DNA of 64,000 bases from CAYOZN01 sp964408455 (GTDB lineage: Bacteria > Planctomycetota > Phycisphaerae > UBA1845 > UTPLA1). Shown in pieces: positions 53,501-59,627 of this stretch (its first letter is position 1; every line of letters begins with the position of its first letter). The translations under genes were made by a program, and so were the position numbers. Under the pieces are notes generated by a model. It was not told the DNA's origin and did not search any database. It saw only the letters and a list, made by a program, of their open reading frames with translations. The DNA is taken from contig CAYOZN010000001.1 in NCBI GenBank assembly GCA_964408455.1, positions 248,001 through 312,000 on the forward strand. Direction: 5' to 3'.

Positions 53501-53991
53501 ACTGCCGTCGCGTTGCAGTCGTGTGCCCGAACGACGTGATAGCTGTTTTCCCCCCAGCTTGCCGGCAACGGGCCGCTCATCGGCAGGGGGGAGTCATCGC
53601 CGGCATGATCGCCGCTGAGAATGGACGGCTGTCCGGCAGGATCGCGATGATCGGGATCGGGCGCTCCGTCACCGGCATATCCGCCCAGAAGTGAAACGCC
53701 ATTGAGCAGTCCGAATGTCCGGTGCCGCGGCGTAGGCGCGACCGGCACACTCGGCTTGTAAGTACCCTGTGCCACCCGGATTTCGGTGATGGTCCCCCCG
53801 GATCCCGCCGCCGCCGTCAGCGCGCTTTGCAGATCGGTGTATGCATCCGACCAGCTGGTACCGTCGTTCGCGCCGGTCGCGTCATCATCCACAAATCGCA
53901 CGTGCGGCTGTGCCATCGCTGCGCCGGACGCAAAAAGAACGGCGGCCGCTGCGGCTAGACACTGGCTGCGGAGTGACTTCGGTTTGCACAT
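50596..53991 (-). CDS. Large secreted protein: beta-helix plus thrombospondin-type-3 repeats
   Basis: 1131 aa. Signal peptide (SQCLAAAAAVLFASGAAMAQ), then a right-handed beta-helix of the choice-of-anchor kind (GTSWSDAYTDLQSALTAAAG, repeated NN/GGG turns such as NCTFVGNSAAHSGGGVNN). From about residue 490 there is a long run of TSP3 calcium repeats of the form DADGDGFGDACDNCP, about ten in all, followed by an Ig/PKD-like segment and a hydrophilic C-terminus ending DDDDDCD. The architecture fits a calcium-dependent cell-surface protein; no enzyme motif is visible. Confidence 0.85.
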   Translation of the reverse strand: MCKPKSLRSQCLAAAAAVLFASGAAMAQPHVRFVDDDATGANDGTSWSDAYTDLQSALTAAAGSGGTITEIRVAQGTYKPSVPVAPTPRHRTFGLLNGVSLLGGYAGDGAPDPDHRDPAGQPSILSGDHAGDDSPLPMSGPLPASWGENSYHVVRAHDCNATAVIDGFTLTHGSGQAATNPERFGGGMVHTRALLANGTLGATIRSCRIVSNYAEFGGGMYIDLPASATLIDCTFAGNRSAQGGGGLDSNSVQTTPGTRVEGCSFFGNVGANGGGASIRAKATLINSVFSGNSATATGLHNGGGGVFTIATTSLFSAANCTFVGNSAAHSGGGVNNSFGGPTNFPQYNNCIVYGNTAGVQSPEVYNFGSTTTWRFSNVGGSGGSGAWTGGLIGNDGGGNIDAAPAFFDADGGDDVVGTEDDDLRLTSGSPGVDAGSNALVPAGIITDRGANSRFADDTLTPDTGAGTPPIVDMGAFELFDSDSDGVPDVADNCVFTANPGQEDADGDGIGDACDNCPAAANADQANADGDDHGDACDNCVNAANNDQVDADGDGFGDACDNCPAHANAGQEDDDADGVGDACDNCPAAANAGQEDGDADGHGDACDNCPAAANADQANADGDNFGDACDNCVNAANNDQANADGDNFGDACDNCVNAANDDQANADGDDFGDACDNCVNTVNDDQANADSDNFGDACDNCVNAANNDQANFDGDAEGDACDADDDNDGMTDTDEATLANGGDCPDPLDVDSDADGLSDGTEFATDPLHVCNARPTADAAVEQLLDIGVMALVRLDGVTSSDPDDAFNTLTFTWSVDNVVVCTGTAASCATIDEFISYGTHDIKLEVTDPVGQTDDFTTQVTLDSAQLSVFQIDTAHVRWCGQRKLKLTGEIGLPSGVDFSEVSPTATALLQVAGVTVGGPGPFNFTTSGNQNKKWKYHNNSGPVTKFDIDWDGSRFSWSKKKFPIDFKSTFITSGETVLEVAYQHKKLDGATTIVIHTPGYPSATINIAANGVLTASVEYEIDKPKKSATVTLPFPLTSASQITISGGATESIDVCDYLLGSIGRFKIEVKFANALHPDAADSTPVSVSADVTIGTEQYEGTDSLDADDLKVRNCDWRKTRGGNDDDDDCD
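51830..52520. repeat. Tandem repeat tract encoding TSP3 units (69-bp period in part)
   Basis: The coding repeat CAGTTGTCGCAGGCGTCGCC recurs at a 69-base period in the centre (start positions 51892, 51961, 52030 and 52099 nearly identical), encoding 23-residue TSP3 units that differ at few positions. Outer units are more diverged or shorter (36-48 bases). Near-identity of the inner units suggests recent slippage or unequal crossover, so copy number may vary between strains. Confidence 0.8.
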
Positions 53992-54265
53992 GGCGTGGTT
54001 CTCCCCGGGGCGGGTGTGCCCCCCTTATTGAAATTGAACGCTCAACGCGGCAGATTGCCATCGGGCCAGAGACTCGGACTTCAAGGGTAAGTATGCCCCG
54101 TTTGGGTGTGTGTCGTCAATACGTCATAACAGGATTTTCAGGCTAAATTCAGCCAGATTTGAGCCCGTCACGTCGCAAGCGCAGTTCCTGCGCCCGACCA
54201 AGCCCCGCCGCGGCCGCTTGGAAGTGTGGTTAAGGGCTATGCCGCCTTGACGGCACGAGGGCGGT

Positions 54266-55321
54266 TTACAGGTGGTGATGATCCGATTCCAGTGTCGCCC
54301 GCCACTCGGACAGGTTCTCGAGATAGACGGCCGTGCCGCGCGCCACGCACGAGAGCGGATCGTCGACGACCCGCACCTCCAGTCCGGTGGCTTCGGCAAT
54401 GATCTTGTCCAGGCCGCGGAGCAGCGCCCCGCCGCCGCAGAGATGAATTCCCGTGTCGACGAGGTCCGCCGCCAGTTCCGGCTCGCAGCGTTCCAGCGTG
54501 TGCGTCACGGCGTCGAGAATGTGGCTGATCGGCTCGCGCAGCGCTTCACGAATTTCCTGGCTGTTGACCACGGTCTTTCGCGGCAGGCCGCTGATCATGT
54601 CGCGCCCGCGCACCTCGACGGCCATCTCCTGCTCCATCGGCGCACTGCTGCCGATTTCGATCTTGAGCCACTCGGCGGTCTGAGGCCCGATCTGAAGGTT
54701 GTAGGTGCGCTTCATGTGGTTCATGATCGCTTCGTCGAGATCGTCGCCGGCGACGCGGATGCTCTCGCTCACCGTGATGTCGGCGAGTGACATGATGGCG
54801 ACCTCGGTGGTGCCGCCGCCGATGTCGACGATCATGCTGGCCCGCGCCTCGGCGATCGGCAGGCCGCTGCCGATGCCCGCCGCCATCGGCTCTTCCACCA
54901 GGTAGACGCGCCGCGCGCCGGCACGCTCTGCCGAGCCGTACACCGCGCGCTTTTCGACCGCGGTGATGCCGCTGGGCACCGCGATGACCACGCGCGGCCG
55001 AATGAGCCGGCTGCGGCCGCCGTGTACCTTTCGAATGAAATAGCCCAGCATCGCCTCGGTGATGTCGAAGTCGGCAATGACGCCGTCCTTCAGCGGGCGC
55101 ACGGCGGTGATGCTGCCGGGCGTTTTGCCCAGCATCTCCTTTGCCACCAGGCCGACGGCGTTGCCGTTTTGAAGGACTTCGTTGGTGCCTTTGCGAATGG
55201 CGACGACGGAAGGCTCGTTCAAAACGATTCCTTCGCCGCGAACGCACACGAGGGTGTTGCACGTGCCCAGGTCGATCCCCATATCGACGCTGAACATGCC
55301 TAGCAAGGAATCGAAGAGCAA
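54266..55321 (-). CDS. mreB: MreB-like rod-shape actin homologue
   Basis: 351 aa. The actin-fold nucleotide motifs are all present: phosphate-1 DLGTCNTLV (Cys instead of the usual Ala), phosphate-2 VDIGGGTTEVAIMSL, connect-1 region GVIADFDITEAMLGYFIRKV and adenosine HLCGGGALLRGLD. MreB filaments guide cell-wall synthesis. It heads no mreC/mreD here; instead a 53-aa membrane protein and a coiled-coil membrane protein lie upstream on the same strand. Hydrophobic N-terminal MLFDSLLGMFSVDMGIDL may be a membrane-binding helix. Confidence 0.92.
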   Translation of the reverse strand: MLFDSLLGMFSVDMGIDLGTCNTLVCVRGEGIVLNEPSVVAIRKGTNEVLQNGNAVGLVAKEMLGKTPGSITAVRPLKDGVIADFDITEAMLGYFIRKVHGGRSRLIRPRVVIAVPSGITAVEKRAVYGSAERAGARRVYLVEEPMAAGIGSGLPIAEARASMIVDIGGGTTEVAIMSLADITVSESIRVAGDDLDEAIMNHMKRTYNLQIGPQTAEWLKIEIGSSAPMEQEMAVEVRGRDMISGLPRKTVVNSQEIREALREPISHILDAVTHTLERCEPELAADLVDTGIHLCGGGALLRGLDKIIAEATGLEVRVVDDPLSCVARGTAVYLENLSEWRATLESDHHHL

Positions 55322-55739
55322 AGCAGAGCTCCCTCTCTAGCTTGTACCAGATCCGTCTATCTGCGAATGGACGAAGCACGCTCGACCGCAAGAACATGCT
55401 TCCGGGTACGGGCGCGCATTCTACACACGCTTCTCGTGCGCGTCACGAACTCGTTTGCAAAATGTATGGCACCCAACACGCCGCTTGTGATTTTACGCGG
55501 CGCGATCGTCGCATGTTCGTCGATGGGCGGCGGGAGATTTGGCGGCCGGCGCGACAGAGCGGAACCGTTCACCCGGCGGCGCGAACCGGGCGGCGCCGAG
55601 CCGGTGAATCGTCGAACGAGGGAGCAAAAGTGTTACCCCGATCGCGGCCGCGACTGGCGACAGCCGACCGGTGCATCGTGTAAGGAAAGTAAGTCGAGCA
55701 GGTAGGCGGGGGGGCGAAGAATCGAAGCCGGGCGGCGTG
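55322..55739. other. Gene-free region upstream of mreB
   Basis: About 420 bases without a convincing gene between mreB and the small membrane-protein gene. It probably holds the mreB promoter, but no clear hexamer pair was found. Confidence 0.35.
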
Positions 55740-55760
55740 ACACCGGCGTCGCGCCGGTGT
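55740..55760. terminator. Hairpin after the 53-aa membrane-protein gene
   Basis: ACACCGGCG-TCG-CGCCGGTGT is a perfect 9-bp stem 40 bases past the 55801 stop on the minus strand. No T-run. The stem (ACACCGGC/GCCGGTGT) resembles the REP palindromes near purH in style, so a dispersed repeat is an alternative reading. Confidence 0.45.
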
Positions 55761-55800
55761 GGCGTTGAGACTGTGCGACAGGCTCGTACTCGCGAGCGGC

Positions 55801-55962
55801 TCAGGAGATGAAGCTGGGAAAGGGCTCGCCGAGGAGCTCATTGCTGCGGTAAATCACATAGCTGAGGGCGAAAACGACGACCGCCAGGGCGATGGCGGCC
55901 AGCACCGTGTAGATGTCGTTTCCGGGTTTGCTTCTGCCGTAGCTGCCGGGTTGCGTGGCCAT
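55801..55962 (-). CDS. 53-aa single-pass membrane protein
   Basis: ATG 55962 to TGA 55801. A polar N-terminus (ATQPGSYGRSKPGND) precedes one strong membrane helix (IYTVLAAIALAVVVFALSYV) and a short tail ending PFPSFIS. GGAG lies about 11 bases upstream. Located between the coiled-coil membrane protein and mreB, all on the same strand, it could be a small partner of either. Not recognised. Confidence 0.65.
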   Translation of the reverse strand: MATQPGSYGRSKPGNDIYTVLAAIALAVVVFALSYVIYRSNELLGEPFPSFIS

Positions 55963-56046
55963 TGTCTCGTATCTCCGCAGTTTTCCGGCGTGTGGTGCCG
56001 GTCGTCATGGGTTCGTTGACTGGACGGCCATGCCGCCGGAGCCGCC

Positions 56047-56946
56047 TCAGTTCCTCATTGCGAGGCTGGCCTCGTCGCGTGCCGAGTCGCCCACGCGAAT
56101 GTCGGCCTCGGACTGCTCGATCGTACCGACCGAGGCATTGGACTCGACCTTGGTCACGCGGAGCGTGCCCAGGTAAACCGGCGCCGTGCCGGTCGCGCTG
56201 GGGCGGAAGAGCAGGAACTTCATGCCGGGGCCGACGCCATCGGCCGAGCCGACCGAAATGCTGGCGATGTCACCCCTCACGTCGGTTACCTCGCCACGTA
56301 TGGGGGCGAGGAGGGCCGGGGCAGCCGAGGGAATCCTCACGCTGGGCGTATCGGCCTGCACCACGCCCGAGCTACCCGGAATCTGCGTCGTCACGCGCTC
56401 GCCCGACGTGGTGGAGGCGATCTGCTCGCGGAGGGCACGCACGCGGCTCTCGGCCATCGTCAGGCTCGCTGTCAGCTCCTTGACGCGATCGCTGAGGTCG
56501 ATGTTGTTGCGCTCGAGCTTGCTGTTGCGATCGGACAGGACCTTTGAAAACTCCTTCTCGCTGTTGAGCGCCGTGGTCATGATCTTGTTCTGATCGCTGA
56601 CGCTGGCGGCCGTCGCCTGGGCGATGGCAACGCGATTGCGCTCGGCGGCAAGGTCATTGCGGAGGCTGGCAATCTGCCGCGTGAAATCGTCGACCTGCGT
56701 CTGAAGCGACGCAATCGCCTCGGCGTCTTCCCGCGCCCGGTCCATGGCGCGCTGCTGCTCGATCCGCGCGTTCGCTGTCGCCGCCTTGGCCTTGGCCGAT
56801 TCGGCAAGCGCGTTCAGACTGGCAGCATCGAACTCGCGCTTGAAGTTTTCCTGTTTGGCCAGTGCCGCGACGGTGAACATGCTCAGCGCGATCGACAGCA
56901 GCGTCAGAAGTACGACAAAGACTTTGGTTAGAACGCTCACGTTCAT
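56047..56946 (-). CDS. Membrane-anchored coiled-coil protein with C-terminal beta domain
   Basis: 299 aa. An N-terminal membrane helix (VFVVLLTLLSIALSMFTVAA) leads to about 170 residues of coiled coil (LASLQTQ-type heptads around VDDFTRQIASLRNDLAAERN). The C-terminal 90 residues are a compact beta domain: APIRGEVTDVRGDIASISVG then SADGVGPGMKFLLFR and YLGTLRVTKVESNASVGTI. Overall layout is MreC-like (helix, coiled coil, beta fold), though the sequence is not MreC. The same beta-domain pattern recurs in the divergent neighbour at 57657. Suggested role: envelope-shape or scaffold protein near MreB (inference). Confidence 0.65.
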   Translation of the reverse strand: MNVSVLTKVFVVLLTLLSIALSMFTVAALAKQENFKREFDAASLNALAESAKAKAATANARIEQQRAMDRAREDAEAIASLQTQVDDFTRQIASLRNDLAAERNRVAIAQATAASVSDQNKIMTTALNSEKEFSKVLSDRNSKLERNNIDLSDRVKELTASLTMAESRVRALREQIASTTSGERVTTQIPGSSGVVQADTPSVRIPSAAPALLAPIRGEVTDVRGDIASISVGSADGVGPGMKFLLFRPSATGTAPVYLGTLRVTKVESNASVGTIEQSEADIRVGDSARDEASLAMRN

Positions 56947-57656
56947 ACCTCCGGGGCAATCCCGGCGCGCCGGGATTCGGGCAAGCGACCGATCAGCAAA
57001 CCGCGGGATCTATCGAACAGGTGTCCCCACACAGACCCGGGGTGTTCCGGGTTCGGATTGCGATCGGCCTCGCAATACTGGTCGTCACGCTGCTACGCGC
57101 GGAGCGTGAAGGAGTGCCATCGCGGAGCCTGTCGGTACGGGCCGGGTGGCCGCGTCTTCCGCGAATCTCCCGATTATCCCCCGCCAATCCCTGATTTGCA
57201 AGTATCTGGTGAAAACCGACCGAGCGATTTACATCTTCGGACCACGTCCGCGATCACCACGGGCGGTTGTGTGGTACGCGGAACGTTATCGGGGCCGGTC
57301 GTGTCATTTCAACGCGCGGCCCTGTGCATTTCCGGCGACCGGCAACACCCGGCGCCCGGACCGGCCGCCGCAGCGCCTTTCGGTTGAATGGCATACGCCG
57401 GTACGTGATCGATCCCGAACTACCTGGGGGGCGTGGGCGGTGCGGCCTCGGAAGCCGGCGAATTTCTTGACCTGAACCGTTGATCCGCATTAGATTTATG
57501 GAAAGTTGCCGAGATTTTCGGCGTCCCGCCGTGCCTTCCCGCCCCGCGTATGGCCGCCCAGGCCCACAAAGGGATTATCTTTCAGTGCATTGCCTGTCAG
57601 CCGGGGGACCCGATCACCGGCGCCTGCGCCGCCACAATCTGCCTCGGGAGACCGAC
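56947..57656. other. Gene-free divergent region
   Basis: About 710 bases between divergent start codons. No gene, clear promoter or repeat family recognised; open frames lack start signals. Confidence 0.4.
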
Positions 57657-59504
57657 ATGTTTCGACGAGCCGTATGTACCTTCGCTTCGCTGTGCGGTCT
57701 GTTTGCCGCGATCGCTCCAGCGCCGGCCGCCATCCCGCTGTCCACCGACGATCTCGATCGGCTCGCGCTCCAGCAGTACTGGCATGCCCGCGTGCCGCTT
57801 CCGGCAGGCGAGTGCGTCGAAAGGGCTGTTCTCGTCGACGACAATCTTTACCTGTTGTCCACGTCGAATCGCGCCTATGCCGTCCACGCCATGACCGGCG
57901 TGCTGCGCTGGTCGACGCTGGCCGCGCAGCCCGGCCAGAGCGTCCGCGGACCGACCCATTCGCCGGGTTATGTCCTGTTCACCGGCCCGGCGTCGGTACG
58001 CGTGGTGGACCGCAGCACCGGCGAATCCGTGGGCGAGCCGCGGCACATCGAAGGCGTCGTCATCGAGACTTCGCACGACATCGCCACCATTTCCGTCGGC
58101 AAAGCCCACGGGGTGCGCGCAGATCTGTTGTTCGACGTCTTCGAACTGAACGAGTTTCCCGGCGACAATCGCCCGCGCATTGCACAGCTTCGCGTACTCG
58201 CCGCCGATCAGACGCGGTCCAAGTGCCGCATCATCCGGGCCAGCCGTACGACCAAAGTCGAGGCCGGCTCGCGCATCGCCGCCGACGTCGTGCTGCCGAT
58301 CATGTCGGTCAAGCTCCCGTTTGCGGCCAGCAGCCCGGCCGTGGCCGACGAGCGAAGCCTCTACGTGGGCGGTGCAAACGAACTGATCTACTCGCTCGAC
58401 ATCCTCTCCGGCGTCGAGAACTGGCGCGTCGGCACGCCGAAGACGCTCACCGCGCCACCGGTCGTTTCAGGAGACGATCTGTTCTATGCCGGTCACGATG
58501 GCAAGCTGGTTTCCTGCACGAAGGACCGCCGCGAAAAGAACTGGATCTTTGAAACCGAAGGTCCCATTTTCCTGTCGCCCATCGTTTCAGATCGGTTCGT
58601 CTATGTCGCCTCGCGTGACCGGCAGCTTTATTGTCTCGATCGCCGCGACGGCCGGCGCGTGTGGCGCAAGCGCTTCGACAATCCTTCCGAGATATCGCCT
58701 GCCCTGGCCGGCGGACAGATCTATGTTCCGATCGCCCAGGATGGCCTTTTTGCCCTGAACGCCGAGACCGGCGAGCAGAAGTGGCATCGCCCGGCGGCGG
58801 CGCGTTTTCTGACCCAGATCGGTCGAGATGTGTACCTGGCGCAGATGGAGGGCGGCCAGTCGCTCATGCGCGTTGCTGCCGATTCCGGCGAGATCAAGAG
58901 CGTCGCGGCTGCCGCGAACGCCGACTTTGCCCTCGCTTCGTCGGCCGACCAGTTGATCCTGCTGGTCTCCCGGTCCGGGGAAGTGAGCTGCCTGCGACCG
59001 CGAAATGCGACGCCGCTCAAGCCGCAGGCCCTCGCCGCCGTGTTGCAGCACGATGCCCGCGCCAAGGCGCTTCGTTCGGCCGTTGCAGCCGTCATGAAGG
59101 AGCAGGCCGAAACCGAAAAAACGCCACCGTCCGCTCCCGAGATCGATTATCTCAGCGACGATGACTTCTTCCGCAGCCGCAGCACGGCTCGCCCGGCAGG
59201 AGGCAGCGGTCGCGCTCTGCCCGCTGATGCGCGGCCCGACAAGCCATCCGGAGGCGATGCCGGGGAGAAGGAGTCCGACGAAGACGATGCGGACGAGGAC
59301 GCCTCAGAGGACGACGAGTCGGAAGATGAGGAGTCGGACGAGGACGAAGAGGCAGACGAAGACGCGGAAGACGAAGAGGAATCCGACGAAGAATCGGACG
59401 AAGAAGACGAGGATGAGGAGGAGTCGGAGGACGAGGATTCCAGCGACGAAGAGGACGAGGAGTCCGAAGATGAGGACTCCGAAGACGAAGACGAAGACGA
59501 ATAA
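57657..59504 (+). CDS. PQQ-type beta-propeller protein with extreme acidic tail
   Basis: 615 aa from ATG 57657 (GGGAG upstream). Signal peptide (RAVCTFASLCGLFAAIAPAP). Propeller blades with the PQQ/BamB-like motif appear repeatedly (NLYLLSTSNRAYAVHAMTGV-LRW, ELIYSLDILSGVENWRVGTP, QLYCLDRRDGRRVWRKRFDN). Between blades 1 and 2 sits a small beta domain (VVIETSHDIATISVGKAHGV) like that of the neighbour at 56047. From about residue 535 the tail is almost only Asp, Glu and Ser (about 75 residues), unusual in an exported protein; it may bind calcium or cationic surfaces. No C-terminal anchor seen. Confidence 0.75.
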   Translation: MFRRAVCTFASLCGLFAAIAPAPAAIPLSTDDLDRLALQQYWHARVPLPAGECVERAVLVDDNLYLLSTSNRAYAVHAMTGVLRWSTLAAQPGQSVRGPTHSPGYVLFTGPASVRVVDRSTGESVGEPRHIEGVVIETSHDIATISVGKAHGVRADLLFDVFELNEFPGDNRPRIAQLRVLAADQTRSKCRIIRASRTTKVEAGSRIAADVVLPIMSVKLPFAASSPAVADERSLYVGGANELIYSLDILSGVENWRVGTPKTLTAPPVVSGDDLFYAGHDGKLVSCTKDRREKNWIFETEGPIFLSPIVSDRFVYVASRDRQLYCLDRRDGRRVWRKRFDNPSEISPALAGGQIYVPIAQDGLFALNAETGEQKWHRPAAARFLTQIGRDVYLAQMEGGQSLMRVAADSGEIKSVAAAANADFALASSADQLILLVSRSGEVSCLRPRNATPLKPQALAAVLQHDARAKALRSAVAAVMKEQAETEKTPPSAPEIDYLSDDDFFRSRSTARPAGGSGRALPADARPDKPSGGDAGEKESDEDDADEDASEDDESEDEESDEDEEADEDAEDEEESDEESDEEDEDEEESEDEDSSDEEDEESEDEDSEDEDEDE

Positions 59505-59557
59505 CGCCTCGGCTGACCGCTGACGTTTCGCCTGCCGCCATTTGCGTGTACCCTTTG

Positions 59558-59592
59558 ACGGCCGGATCGATGCTCCGCATCGCTCCGGCCGT
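59558..59592. terminator. Nested perfect hairpin upstream of purH
   Basis: ACGGCCGGA/TCCGGCCGT (outer 9 bp) and CGATGC/GCATCG (inner 6 bp) nest around a 3-base loop, followed by TT only. It lies between the acidic-tail gene stop and the purH start, so it may terminate the former or control the latter. Confidence 0.6.
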
Positions 59593-59627
59593 TTGCGTTG
59601 GGTACCTTTCCCGCGTCGAGGCCACCA

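Noticed and set aside
50596..53991. CRISPR-like periodicity in the TSP3 region
   Set aside because: Repeat units are coding, lack unique spacers and encode a known calcium-binding motif.
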